From the NCBI GenBank assembly GCA_002401295.1, contig NVSR01000017.1:1-28715 (forward strand): a stretch of DNA of 28,715 nt. Reading direction: 5' to 3'. A program made the position numbers and the translations under genes. Shown one piece after another: positions 15,623 to 24,696 of the stretch (positions within the stretch are counted from its first letter, which is position 1; each line of letters starts with the position of its first letter). This DNA is from SAR324 cluster bacterium. Its GTDB lineage: Bacteria > SAR324 > XYD2-FULL-50-16. The notes below the pieces were generated by a model. That model saw nothing but the letters and a program-made list of their open reading frames with translations, ran no database searches and was not told where the DNA came from.

Positions 15623-17047
15623 TTATTTCCTCTTCCAGTAAGTTTGACCATCCCGGTCTTCAATCTGGATGGAAGCATCTGCTAATTGGTCCCGAACTTC
15701 ATCAGCCCGAGCCCAGTCTTTAGCTGCTCGTGCTTCTTTACGTGCTGCGATTAAAGCATCAATATCAGCATCAGATAAAGCATCATCACCCTCATGTCGA
15801 ATGCGAGGTGTCTTGAACCAGTCCACGGCTGGAACTTGGAATAAGCCCAACATTTCTCCCAACTCAATCAAGACTTTGTAGATCACTGCAGCACGTTCTT
15901 CATCTTCCTGCACCAGGTTCAACATCTTGGTGAGTTCAAAGAGGATCGCAAGCGCCTGGGGTGTATTCAGGTCATCAGCCATGGCTTCCATGAAATGATG
16001 CTGATGATTCGCAATCTGACTGTGGCCACCAGGTAAAGCTAAGGCTTTTTCTCGACCGTACTTCAGCTCAAATTTTTCTAAAGCTCCATAGATGCGGTCC
16101 AGGCCTTCAACACTGCTCTCTACAGACTTCTCACTGAAATCTACAGGCTGTCGATATTGTGAAGAGAGCACAAAGAAACGAATCAATTCGGGATGAAACT
16201 TCTTTACCAAATCAGCAATCGTCGCAAAATTCCCCAGAGACTTGGACATTTTCTGATGCTCAATATTGACCATGCCGTTGTGCAACCAATAGTTCACATA
16301 AGGCTTGGCATGAGTACATTCAGATTGAGCAATCTCATTTTCATGATGTGGGAAAACCAAATCACTGCCACCCGCATGAATATCAAATGTTTCTCCCAGG
16401 TATTTTTTACTCATGGCAGAACATTCGATGTGCCATCCCGGACGCCCCTCTCCCCAAGGACTTTCCCAAGCCGGCTCTCCTGCTTTGGAGGCTTTCCAGA
16501 GGGCAAAGTCTAAGGCATCTTCTTTCCTTTTATCCACTTCAACACGGCTACCGGAAATCAGATCATCAATATTCTTTCCACTCAGCTTGCCGTATTCATC
16601 GAAGCGACGGACTCGAAAGAAGACGTTGCCATCAACTGCATAGGCGAACTCTTTGGCAATCAGGCTTTCAATCATTTCAATGATCTCAGGAATATGTTCC
16701 GTAGCTTTCGGAGCAATATCCGGTGGATTAATGCCTACGGAAGCCATGTCCTCGTCATGAATCCTGATATTTTCTTCCGCCAACTCCTTCGTCGACATGC
16801 CTCGTTCGTTGGCACGATCGATGATTTTGTCATCAATGTCCGTGTAATTCTTGGCGTAAGTCACCTCGTAACCGGAGGCCCGCAAGAAACGACAAAGTAC
16901 ATCAAAATTAATCCCTCCCCGAGCATGTCCCAAATGACACCGATCATAAACCGTCACGCCACAAGTATAGATTTTCACCTTACCTGCTTCGATTGGCTTA
17001 AATTCCTCTTTTTGATTCGTCAGTGTATTATAAAATTTTATCATCAT
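15623..17047 (-). CDS. cysS: Cysteinyl-tRNA synthetase
   Basis: 474 residues, class I synthetase of normal length. The HIGH-type motif is HLGH at 38-41, and KMSKS is at 266-270. The zinc ligands that read cysteine are C29 (IYTCGVTVYD), C209 (WHIECS), H234 and E238 (VFPHHENEIAQSE). The C-terminal anticodon-stem region ends in DGQTYWKRK. The start has two adjacent ATGs. It is the first gene of a likely cysS-rlmB unit. The shift from cysS to the next gene block is marked by a MITE-like insertion upstream. Confidence 0.98.
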   Translation of the reverse strand: MMIKFYNTLTNQKEEFKPIEAGKVKIYTCGVTVYDRCHLGHARGGINFDVLCRFLRASGYEVTYAKNYTDIDDKIIDRANERGMSTKELAEENIRIHDEDMASVGINPPDIAPKATEHIPEIIEMIESLIAKEFAYAVDGNVFFRVRRFDEYGKLSGKNIDDLISGSRVEVDKRKEDALDFALWKASKAGEPAWESPWGEGRPGWHIECSAMSKKYLGETFDIHAGGSDLVFPHHENEIAQSECTHAKPYVNYWLHNGMVNIEHQKMSKSLGNFATIADLVKKFHPELIRFFVLSSQYRQPVDFSEKSVESSVEGLDRIYGALEKFELKYGREKALALPGGHSQIANHQHHFMEAMADDLNTPQALAILFELTKMLNLVQEDEERAAVIYKVLIELGEMLGLFQVPAVDWFKTPRIRHEGDDALSDADIDALIAARKEARAAKDWARADEVRDQLADASIQIEDRDGQTYWKRK

Positions 17048-17132
17048 GCTCAGTCGAGGGTTTAATATTTGAAAAGTTTGGTTAACCGGTTATCGGTTGG
17101 CGGTACTCAGTCAGTCTTGGTTTGCCGGGTTC

Positions 17133-17435
17133 TGTAGGATGGTGCAAAGGCTCCGCCGTGCCCATCTGTTACAGGTCTCTATTTATAAAAATGCCCATAA
17201 AAAATAGTTATGGCTCTCCATTTAATATCTTTCATTCACTCCCAATTAGTAGCTTGGAAATGAAAGCAATCCTTCGATATTCGACATTCAAAATAATATC
17301 GAATACCGAACAAGGAGTGTTGAATGGTGAAGTGAAATTTAGGGTTTTGACAGGTAAGTCTTCTTTTTAGGGCCCATCGCCATCAACGGAGACCTATAAC
17401 AGATGGGCACGGCGCAGCCTTTGCGCCATCCTACA
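17133..17435. mobile_element. MITE-like element with long terminal inverted repeats
   Basis: A 303-bp non-coding element between cysS and queF. Its left end TGTAGGATGGTGCAAAGGC continues to about 17180. The reverse complement of its right end matches over about 47 bases with three mismatches and extends outward with GGGTT on both sides, with one extra base on the left. The core is AT-rich and contains a second imperfect palindrome (TTCGATATTCGA at 17273 and TCGAATACCGAA at 17299). No open frame for a transposase is present, so it would depend on one elsewhere. No clear target-site duplication is visible. Confidence 0.7.
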
Positions 17436-17451
17436 AACCCCTGCCAGCTGA

Positions 17452-17838
17452 TTAAAGCTGACCTTCCACGCAAGTAGTGTAGAAACCACCACGGGGTTGA
17501 TAAATCGTGGTTACCTTGATGCGAGAAGTTTCTAAAACTGCCTTCATGTCTTCGTAGATTCGCTTGGTGACGCCTTCTTGAAACAGGCCCACATTACGAT
17601 AACTAATCACATAATACTTTAGTGATTTTAGCTCGATACACTTCCCACCTTCAGGGTAGTACTCAATGATCAATTCACCGAAGTCAGGTAAGCCACTAAA
17701 AGGACAAACCGCACCAAATTCATTGGTCTTAGTTTCGATATATTGGTTGGGACTATCAAACTCAAAAGTCTCCAGGAAATCAGCACGGATTGCTTCCGGG
17801 CCAACAAATTCAAAGATTTTACCTTCTGCTACTGCCAT
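17452..17838 (-). CDS. queF: NADPH-dependent 7-cyano-7-deazaguanine reductase (unimodular)
   Basis: 128 residues, the short YkvM-type form. It reduces preQ0 to preQ1 in queuosine synthesis. Cys45 in GAVCPFSGLPDF forms the thioimide with the nitrile, and Asp52 assists. The QueF motif is visible as IELKSLKYY, followed by SYRNVGLFQEGV. The second His-Glu position, as I recall it, reads Gln87-Glu88 here, a variant that may also occur in other unimodular members. It starts 3 bp after queC, so both are in one unit with the FAH hydrolase. The MITE-like element lies just downstream. Confidence 0.95.
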   Translation of the reverse strand: MAVAEGKIFEFVGPEAIRADFLETFEFDSPNQYIETKTNEFGAVCPFSGLPDFGELIIEYYPEGGKCIELKSLKYYVISYRNVGLFQEGVTKRIYEDMKAVLETSRIKVTTIYQPRGGFYTTCVEGQL

Positions 17839-17841
17839 TTT

Positions 17842-18510
17842 TTATACTCCAAATTGTTCTTTAAATTCATAATATCCTTTTTCTCGTAAACCACAGGCTG
17901 GACAATCACCACAACCTCGTCCCCATTCATTCATATTGGGGTCACCATTGTAACAGGTGTGAGAATGCTGCAGTACCAAGTCCAGTACGCCTTCTTTTCT
18001 GGCCAACTCAAAAGTTTCGGCTTTGTTAAGAAACATCAACGGTGTTTCCACTTTGATGTTTTGCTCCGAACCCATGTTCAGGGCTTGTTTCAGTGTGTTG
18101 ATAAAATCTTCACGACAATCAGGATAACCACTGTAGTCGGTCTGGCACATACCACCTATCAGGGTATCCGCCTTAATTTTTTGTGAGAAGGCATGAGCCA
18201 CCAGAATAAACAAAGCATTGCGGTTGGGTACATAAGAAGCCGGTAAGGCCTCATTGTCCACATGAGGAGCATTTACATCTCCACCACTAATCAAAGCACT
18301 GTTTACCAGATCACCAAAAAAGTCCAAATGAACCACCTGTAAAGGTACATCCATCATTGCGGCAATTTTTTTGGCTTGCTCTACTTCCACAGTATGGGTT
18401 TGTCCATAAGCGAAGGTGATTGCCTGCACACTGTCATATCGATTTTTTGCCCATCCCAGGCAAGTGGTGGAATCCTGTCCACCAGAAAAAATTACAAGAG
18501 CTTTACTCAT
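17842..18510 (-). CDS. queC: 7-cyano-7-deazaguanine synthase
   Basis: 222 residues. It converts 7-carboxy-7-deazaguanine to preQ0 using ATP and ammonia. The PP-loop is FSGGQDSTTCL at 8-18, and the zinc site is HTCYNGDP followed by GCGDCPACGLR near the C-terminus. YVPNRNALF and QTDYSGYPDCR are typical family blocks. It is 3 bp after the FAH-family gene and 3 bp before queF. queD and queE are not in the window. Confidence 0.97.
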   Translation of the reverse strand: MSKALVIFSGGQDSTTCLGWAKNRYDSVQAITFAYGQTHTVEVEQAKKIAAMMDVPLQVVHLDFFGDLVNSALISGGDVNAPHVDNEALPASYVPNRNALFILVAHAFSQKIKADTLIGGMCQTDYSGYPDCREDFINTLKQALNMGSEQNIKVETPLMFLNKAETFELARKEGVLDLVLQHSHTCYNGDPNMNEWGRGCGDCPACGLREKGYYEFKEQFGV

Positions 18511-18513
18511 TTT

Positions 18514-19179
18514 TTATTTTACGACTGTTTGATACTGATATTTTTTGCCTAAAATCAACTCTACTTGATCTCCCGACTGCAGGCGACTGACACCGGCAGG
18601 AGTTCCCGTCAAAACCACATCTCCCGGCAGTAAAGTGAAAAACTGAGAGATGTGCGCGATCAAATCCAAGACTTTTGTCATCATCAACTGGGAATTTCCC
18701 TGCTGACGAGATTCGCCATTCACCTTCAACTCCAACTCTATGTCTTGAGGATCCGGGAAAACCTCTTTACTAACAAAAGGGGAAAGAGGGCAAGAACCAT
18801 CAAAAGCTTTGGCACGTTCCCAAGGTTTTCCTTGGGCCTTTAGTTTTTCCTGTACGTCTCTCAGTGTCAAATCCAAAGCGATGCCATAACCAACAATCGC
18901 TGGTTCGACTTCTTCAACTGTGGCACGGCAAAGTTCTTGTCCGATCAAAACCGACAACTCTACCTCATGGTGGCAATTGTTGCTGTAGTCTGGAACCAGT
19001 ATTTCATCAGAAATACTCTGTAAAGAGGTACTCGGTTTTATAAACAGAATCGGCTCACTGGGCACGGGATTATTCAATTCCTTGATGTGATCCAAATAGT
19101 TCCTGCCCACACAGACAATTTTTCCAGGCAATAAAGAACAAGCTGATTGGTCATAAAAACTATGTTGATATTTCATCAT
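18514..19179 (-). CDS. Fumarylacetoacetate hydrolase-family protein (acylpyruvate hydrolase-like)
   Basis: 221 residues, the single-domain FAHD1/YcgM size. The metal-binding acids are E72 and E74 in HHEVELSVLIG and D103 in GIALDLTLRD. KIVCVGRNYLDHIKEL opens the domain, and PGDVVLTGTPAGVSRLQSGD closes it. Members hydrolyse acylpyruvates or act as oxaloacetate decarboxylases; the exact substrate cannot be read from the sequence. It is the first gene before queC, with a 3-bp gap. No functional link with queuosine is known to me, so co-transcription may be incidental. Confidence 0.9.
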   Translation of the reverse strand: MMKYQHSFYDQSACSLLPGKIVCVGRNYLDHIKELNNPVPSEPILFIKPSTSLQSISDEILVPDYSNNCHHEVELSVLIGQELCRATVEEVEPAIVGYGIALDLTLRDVQEKLKAQGKPWERAKAFDGSCPLSPFVSKEVFPDPQDIELELKVNGESRQQGNSQLMMTKVLDLIAHISQFFTLLPGDVVLTGTPAGVSRLQSGDQVELILGKKYQYQTVVK

Positions 19180-20116
19180 AAACTACCTTGCACTGTGCGA
19201 AAGAAGGGTTAGCAGGGCGGAAGAATCAAATAGAAGATTGCAAAAAATAAACAATCAGGCCCTAAAAATCTATCCTTTTATGCCTATTCAGGCTTTTTTC
19301 TCATTACTTAGGAAAGTGAAAGTTGTAAGTTCTTGCGGTTCATTGTAATAATGAGTGAGAATTTGTCATTTTAACCAAAGAAAAATACAATATAAGTACA
19401 TGATTACAATGACTATTTGTTGCTCTTGTTATCCATCATTCAATGCTAGGAATGATATACTGGAACTTACAACTCTCGATTTAAGTCGTATCTACACAGG
19501 TAGCCTTTGAGATGTCGGAGAAAATAAAGTATCATCACCCCCTGTGCAGAAGATGTCCTTCCCCCTGATATGCTTTATAATCAAATATTTATACTAGATT
19601 ATAATTTTTATAAAAAATATTTTACATTTTTTATAAAAATGCTATAGTCATTCACTTGTCTATTTTTACTACTTTTAAGTTAAAACTTAGTGAAAATCAG
19701 TAAACAAGTATTTATTGAGCATCGCCGTACTTTTTAAGATTGAGCCCATTCAGCATTTACGGCGAGCAACCAAAATCACAATCTAAATTATTGATTTTGA
19801 AGGATATAAATATTTAGAAAATAGATAGAATAAGTTGCTTTAGTTTAATTTTGTTTGACTGCTAACAGGCCTAAATCATGGCGGAGTTATAGTAGAATAG
19901 TCTCTGTAGAAAATTAGCACCGCTGGACTGTAAGGATGAAGATCAGGCTTTTATACATTATTGTCTGATATACATGTTGATTCAATAAGATGCAGCTACA
20001 CGTTTATTTCTTAAATATGGTTCAAATTCACTTTTTATCTTTGTGATATTGTTTGTTTTTATTCCATTCCATTCCATTCAGTTTATTTTTGTCAAACCAG
20101 AATATAGGATTATATT
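19180..20116. other. Long AT-rich intergenic region, divergent promoters
   Basis: Over 900 bases with no coding sequence that I can support. It must hold the promoters for the FAH-queC-queF unit (minus) and the protease (plus). I see the inverted repeat at 19321-19474, a stem TCGCCGTA (19722-19729) with TACGGCGA (19758-19765), very AT-rich sequence around 19570-19670, and ATTCC repeated three times at 20061-20075. No tRNA or known riboswitch was recognised. Confidence 0.5.
19321..19474. repeat. Inverted repeat with nested arms
   Basis: AGTTGTAAGTTC at 19321-19332 and GAACTTACAACT at 19463-19474 are perfect 12-bp complements 130 bp apart. CATTGTAAT (19341-19349) and ATTACAATG (19403-19411) are nested inside. 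It could be a very small inverted-repeat element or a structured RNA. There is no coding sequence inside. Confidence 0.4.
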
Positions 20117-21367
20117 ATGATCGACAGGAAAAACAGATTAAAAAACCTGACAGTCTGCTTAATTGCCAGCTCTCTAGTTTTATTAGCAGTTAGTTGTAAG
20201 GAATCATCCGATGATAACCAGGGAAGTGCTCAAACCGAAAATTACAGCACTTTTGAGAACTTTGAAAGCCAAGCCTACCGTGGTGCTGATGGGGTGTATG
20301 TGGTCAATGGTGATACTCCTGTAGAAAATGAAAAAAAATTAAAGGAGTTTTACGACACTTATATCGCACCTGTTTACGCGGATAATGGTATCACGGCAGC
20401 TCAGCCAATACAGGCAGATACCCCGTTAATTGTGCATCAGGTCAATGGAGTGGATGCCGTCTGGGACAGCCAGCAAAAACAAAATTTGACCTATTGCATT
20501 AGCAATAATTTTGGCTCCAACAAAGCAAAAGTAGTCGCTGATATGGCGAGTGCGACAGCAGCTTGGGAATTGGTTTCTCAACTTGATTTTATTTATGAAT
20601 CATCTCAGGACGCAAGTTGTACCAGCAGTAATAATAATGTTGTCTTTGATGTCAATCCCGTCAATTCGGGGGGCCAGTATCTAGCCAGAGCTTTCTTTCC
20701 CGATCAGAGCCGTTCTACCAGGAATGTATTAATCGACGATAGTTCTTTTACTGTTGATCCCAATGGAACTCTCCAATTGGTTGGAATCCTCCGTCATGAA
20801 CTGGGACACACCGTTGGTTTTCGGCATGAACATACCCGTCCTGAATCGGGAACTTGTTTTGAGGACAATAATTGGCGAGGGCTGACTAACTACGATTCGA
20901 GTTCAGTCATGCACTATCCTCAGTGTAACGGAACCGGAGACTGGTCCTTAACGTTGACCAGCAAGGATAAGGATGGTAGCGCCTGCCTCTATGAAGCAGC
21001 TAATGGATACACCATCGGTAACGAAGCATTGGATTGCAGCACGAGTAATCCTGGCACAGGAACCCTTGTGACTCAGGCATTCACTGGAAGCTTAGCAAGG
21101 GGAGAAATCCAAAATCTGGATTCTTTCTCTGTTGTTTCTGGAACAGTTTTTAAGGCGGTCATGACAGGAACTGGGGATCTGGATCTATATGTGAAATTTG
21201 GATCTGCTCCAACCACCTCCAGTTACAACTGCCGTCCTTATTCCGGCTCATCCAATGAAACTTGCTCCTTGGATGTCCCTGCTGGTACGACAGAAGCCTT
21301 TGTGATGGTTCGTGGTTATGCGGCAGGCACCTATAATATGGACGTTACCTACACCACTCCAAATTAG
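20117..21367 (+). CDS. Secreted lipoprotein metalloprotease, astacin-like metzincin with PPC domain
   Basis: 416 residues. The start has AGGA about 7 bases upstream. The signal peptide ends in lipobox AVSC with Cys27. A propeptide-like region (30-115) precedes the catalytic domain. The zinc signature HELGHTVGFRHEHTRPE spans 227-243, with ligands H227, H231 and H237 and catalytic E228. The Met-turn SSVMHYP (262-268) has the astacin-style Tyr267. Residues 317-413 look like a bacterial pre-peptidase C-terminal (PPC) beta-sandwich, ending VRGYAAGTYNMDVTY. The motif fits M12A, but similar enzymes are filed under M57 in predatory deltaproteobacteria. It is expected on the cell surface or secreted. 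It is a single gene, opposite in strand to all neighbours. Confidence 0.88.
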   Translation: MIDRKNRLKNLTVCLIASSLVLLAVSCKESSDDNQGSAQTENYSTFENFESQAYRGADGVYVVNGDTPVENEKKLKEFYDTYIAPVYADNGITAAQPIQADTPLIVHQVNGVDAVWDSQQKQNLTYCISNNFGSNKAKVVADMASATAAWELVSQLDFIYESSQDASCTSSNNNVVFDVNPVNSGGQYLARAFFPDQSRSTRNVLIDDSSFTVDPNGTLQLVGILRHELGHTVGFRHEHTRPESGTCFEDNNWRGLTNYDSSSVMHYPQCNGTGDWSLTLTSKDKDGSACLYEAANGYTIGNEALDCSTSNPGTGTLVTQAFTGSLARGEIQNLDSFSVVSGTVFKAVMTGTGDLDLYVKFGSAPTTSSYNCRPYSGSSNETCSLDVPAGTTEAFVMVRGYAAGTYNMDVTYTTPN

Positions 21368-21473
21368 GGAAGATTAACCTTTTTCAAGGTATTTTCTCAG
21401 AATTATCAATCCAGTGAATCATCCCAACACTGAATTGCGACCCGCATGAACGAGGGATCTTTTCCATATTTTG

Positions 21474-21504
21474 TTCCCACGTTTCTGCAAAGATTCCGTG
21501 GGAA
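21474..21504. terminator. Hairpin between convergent protease and glutamate synthase-like genes
   Basis: TTCCCACG (21474-21481) pairs with CGTGGGAA (21497-21504) across a 15-base loop. It lies between two convergent stop codons. A T-run is lacking on both sides, so the terminator role rests on position only. Confidence 0.3.
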
Positions 21505-21561
21505 TAAGGGGAGCTTCTATGGGAGTCAACCTGAAATCAGGAAAGAACCGAATTCCCCTGC

Positions 21562-23106
21562 TCAGGCCTTAATGTTCCTATAGGACATGATCTCACAAAT
21601 TTTTTCCTGATCCTTCGCCGAAGGGAATCCCCAATCCTCTTGATAATTAAAAATCTCTTGGATTTCTCGACTACCATAATTCCCATCCAGCAGTTCTAAG
21701 TGATCGTGACTGATCAGTGAGGGGTGTAAAATACCACAAGCTCGACTCAGCTGGAGAAGTTCCTTTCTGAGTGTAATCAGATAATTTGTTAACCATGGAG
21801 ATTTTATATCAGGATCCAGCCCTCGAACCAACCACCAGTTTTGCGTAGTGACTCCCGTTGGACAATGTCCGGTTTCACATTTTTGAGCCTGGATACATCC
21901 TATGGATAACATAGCTTCCCTTGCAACATTGATGAGGTCACAACCTAGTGCGAATCCGATGAGAGAGCGGTCGGGAAAACCAAGTCGGCCGGAGCCAATA
22001 AAAACAATGTCATCAGTGATTCCTCTTTCTGCGAAAATTCGATAAACTCGACTCATGCCCAACACAAAAGGCAGAGAGACATAATCCGCAAAGACTAAGG
22101 GGGCGGCCCCGGTCCCCCCTTCACCTCCATCCAATGTAATGAAATCAACACCACGGCCAGTGGTGTCCATCAGATGGCTTAAGTCTTCCCAAAATTTAAG
22201 TTCTCCAACAGCTGATTTGATCCCAACTGGAACTCCTGTGGCGTCTGCAATTTTCTCAACAAAATCCAAAAGGCTATCAGCATCATGAAACTCGCCATGA
22301 CTGGAAGGACTGATGCAGTCAACCCCCATGGGGATTCCTCGAATTTCCGCAATTTCCCTAGTAATCTTAGCTGCGGGTAAAATTCCACCCTTAGATGGTT
22401 TAGCTCCCTGACTGAGCTTAATTTCAATGGCTTTAACAGGGGTGCTTTGGACTCTTTCCACTAGTTTTTGCAGATCAAACTTGCCTTGCTCATCCCGGCA
22501 CCCAAAGTGCGCGGTACCTATTTGCCAGATGAGGTCTCCACCATGAAGATGATGTTTGGAAATGCCCCCTTCACCGGTATTGTGGAGACAACCTGCCATT
22601 TTAGCCCCTCGGTTTAAAGCCTCAATAGCATGGCCGCTAAGAGAACCAAAACTCATGGCCGATATATTTACAATCGACTGGGGTCGAAAAGCTTTCACCC
22701 GCCCTTGAGCTGCTCCCAAAACTTTCGCACAGGGAATCCGATAAGCTGAGTCATAATCTTTGTCACCCTGCACCGGCTCATAAAGAGGAAAGGAAGAGTG
22801 CTTAATGATTAGATAATTGGCTTCATGTTCCAGATCGTTGTCCGTACCAAAACCAAAGTAATTATTTTTCCCCTCAGCAGAGGACATGATCCATCTCCTC
22901 TGATCCCGGCTGAAGGGTCTTTCTTCATCGTTTCCTGAAACGATATACTGCCTTAACTCGGGACCAATGGTTACCAGCAAATAACGCAAATGTCCTATGA
23001 TCGGAAAATTTCTAATCACAGTGTGTTTTTTCTGAGTAATATCAATCAATATCCAAACTACAAAAAAGACTGATATTCCTATCCAAATCCACTCAGTTCC
23101 AGACAT
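21562..23106 (-). CDS. FMN-binding glutamate synthase family protein (membrane-anchored)
   Basis: 514 residues. One N-terminal membrane helix (about 6-23) precedes a GltB-type FMN/glutamate synthase domain. Seen are NISAMSFGSLSGHAIEALN, the active-site stretch EIKLSQGAKPSKGGILP, the FMN-binding TLDGGEGGTGAAP, and the 3Fe-4S cysteines C404, C410 and C415 in GCIQAQKCETGHCPTG. The glutaminase domain and C-terminal GXGXG domain of true GltB are absent, as in archaeal-type stand-alone domains. The electron donor and ammonia source are unknown, so glutamate synthesis is inferred, not shown. It is a single gene; neighbours are unrelated except for the amino-acid genes to the right. Confidence 0.9.
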   Translation of the reverse strand: MSGTEWIWIGISVFFVVWILIDITQKKHTVIRNFPIIGHLRYLLVTIGPELRQYIVSGNDEERPFSRDQRRWIMSSAEGKNNYFGFGTDNDLEHEANYLIIKHSSFPLYEPVQGDKDYDSAYRIPCAKVLGAAQGRVKAFRPQSIVNISAMSFGSLSGHAIEALNRGAKMAGCLHNTGEGGISKHHLHGGDLIWQIGTAHFGCRDEQGKFDLQKLVERVQSTPVKAIEIKLSQGAKPSKGGILPAAKITREIAEIRGIPMGVDCISPSSHGEFHDADSLLDFVEKIADATGVPVGIKSAVGELKFWEDLSHLMDTTGRGVDFITLDGGEGGTGAAPLVFADYVSLPFVLGMSRVYRIFAERGITDDIVFIGSGRLGFPDRSLIGFALGCDLINVAREAMLSIGCIQAQKCETGHCPTGVTTQNWWLVRGLDPDIKSPWLTNYLITLRKELLQLSRACGILHPSLISHDHLELLDGNYGSREIQEIFNYQEDWGFPSAKDQEKICEIMSYRNIKA

Positions 23107-23321
23107 AAAACCTCTTGATTGATCGATTAACCCTGTCTCTCCAGCTGTAGGAGTCTGTTAAATATGAATAGGAAAATGTAACATCAACCAGTCGAGTTTG
23201 CCAAATAAAACTCAGTTACCGTATCTTTTAGAGCTCATTAAACTCATTAATAAGTTCTAGCTACTCCCCTTACCTGCGCCCGACATTTAGGCACCACATA
23301 TTAAAACAAAAGGAGCAGGTA

Positions 23322-24473
23322 TTAATCCATCCCTGCCTTGACGACTTCCGCAAGAATAGAAATGCCCTGTTCAATCTGCTCTGTAGTAGCATGACTAAAA
23401 TTGAGTCGCATCATGTTACAGCGTTTCATAGGATTCGCAAAAAATGGAGTTCCGGGCATGAAGGCGACTTTTCGTTCTAGTGCCTGCTGCAAAAGCGGCA
23501 TAGTATCAATATCTGCTTTCAAACGAACCCAAAAGAAAAGTCCTCCCAGGGGTAAATCCCAAGCAGCAATGCCTCGAAAATGGCGGTTTAAACTATCATG
23601 CATGACATCCCGTTTCACCTTGTAGTACTGCCTTAATTTCTCCAGATGTTTTTCAAAGCCTTCTCCAGATAAAAAGTTAGCTGCCCAATATTGTCCGATC
23701 CGATTGCTGTGCAAGTCTGTCGCCTGCTTCAGTCGGAAGAGGGGGGTATATAACTGCGGTGAAGCCACCAAATAGCCGATTCTAAAACCGGGAATTCCCG
23801 TTTTGGAAAAACTCCCCATATAGACCCATTCATTATTCTGCAATTCAGAGACAATCGGCTTGCGATCCACCTTTTCATAGACCAACTCCCGGTAGGGATC
23901 ATCTTCAATCAAAGGCACCTTGAACTCTTCCAGCAGGGCTGCTACCTCTTGCCGACACTCTGATGAATAACATGTACCCGCCGGATTCTGAAAACTAGGG
24001 ATCAAATAAGCAAAGGAGTATTGATCCCGTAATAAACATTGCCTCAGCTGCTCAGGATCAATGCCGGTTGGACTGAGTGTCAAATCCTGAAACTCCGCTC
24101 CAAATAATCGAAATGATTGAATCGCCGCCAAATAAGTAGGTGATTCCAGCAAGACTTTGCTACCTTCATCCAGGAACAACTTGGATACCAGATCAATTGC
24201 TTGTTGAGACCCGGAGGTGATCAAAATTTGATCTGCAGAACATGGCCGCCCCTGTCGCGTAACGTACTCCGCAATTTCCACTCGCAGGAACTCTTCGCCT
24301 TCTGAGACTCCGTACTGCCGCAACTGCTCTGGAATATCCCGCAGATCAAACTCCGGCATAGCCTCCTTGGCCGGTAATCCCCCCGCAAAGGAGATAATTT
24401 CCGGATTTTGCGCGATTTCAAGGATTTCCCGTACTAAAGAACTGCTCAAACGTTCGATTCTTTTTGCGAACAT
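23322..24473 (-). CDS. PLP-dependent aminotransferase, class I fold (LysN/ARO8-like)
   Basis: 383 residues. The Schiff-base lysine is K224 in GSFSKTGIPGFRIGYL, with N163 in SFQNPAGTCYS and the PLP-pyridine Asp in IEDDPYREL. FAGGLPAKEAMP at the N-terminus and ITSGSQQAIDLVSKLF are typical of the branch with 2-aminoadipate aminotransferase (LysN) and MocR-like enzymes; no DNA-binding domain is present. The start has GGAG in GGAGAAAAGTT. It begins about 20 bp after the lysE remnant, which directly follows dapA, so dapA-lysE-aminotransferase was probably one unit for lysine or related amino acids. Substrate not determined. Confidence 0.9.
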   Translation of the reverse strand: MFAKRIERLSSSLVREILEIAQNPEIISFAGGLPAKEAMPEFDLRDIPEQLRQYGVSEGEEFLRVEIAEYVTRQGRPCSADQILITSGSQQAIDLVSKLFLDEGSKVLLESPTYLAAIQSFRLFGAEFQDLTLSPTGIDPEQLRQCLLRDQYSFAYLIPSFQNPAGTCYSSECRQEVAALLEEFKVPLIEDDPYRELVYEKVDRKPIVSELQNNEWVYMGSFSKTGIPGFRIGYLVASPQLYTPLFRLKQATDLHSNRIGQYWAANFLSGEGFEKHLEKLRQYYKVKRDVMHDSLNRHFRGIAAWDLPLGGLFFWVRLKADIDTMPLLQQALERKVAFMPGTPFFANPMKRCNMMRLNFSHATTEQIEQGISILAEVVKAGMD

Positions 24474-24494
24474 AACTTTTCTCCAAATAGATTG

Positions 24495-24694
24495 TTACCT
24501 TTCAGTTAAGCCAAGACGTACACCCAAACCAATTAACAGGCTTCCGAGCGTGAGTTTGCCTCTTTTTGCGAGAAAACAACCCTTTTCCCTCTCCCTAAGC
24601 TTTGAGAAAGTACATACAACATGGAAGGGCCAGGTGTCATATTAGCGACAATGGAAACCCCCATAAAAATAAAAATTGTTTGTAGAGTCGGCAT
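24495..24694 (-). pseudogene. Remnant of a LysE/RhtB-family amino-acid exporter
   Basis: The ATG at 24692-24694, immediately after the dapA stop, opens a typical LysE N-terminus: MGVSIVANMTPGPSMLYVLS. After about 37 residues the sequence jumps, in another frame, to a LysE C-terminus (LTLGSLLIGLGVRLGLTER, stop at 24495). About 150 residues in the middle are missing, and the two parts are out of frame. A full exporter is about 205 residues with six helices, so this cannot function. Position and family suggest export of lysine or a similar amino acid in an ancestral dapA operon. A second, also broken copy lies at 26283-26394. Confidence 0.85.
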
Positions 24695-24696
24695 GG

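Noticed and set aside
20019..20029. GGTTCAAATTC resembles a tRNA T-loop
   Set aside because: No acceptor stem, anticodon arm or CCA-side pairing could be formed around it; AT-rich chance match.
20061..20079. ATTCC pentamer repeated three times before the protease
   Set aside because: Too short to call a satellite or phase-variable tract; it lies outside the ORF and no promoter spacing is evident.
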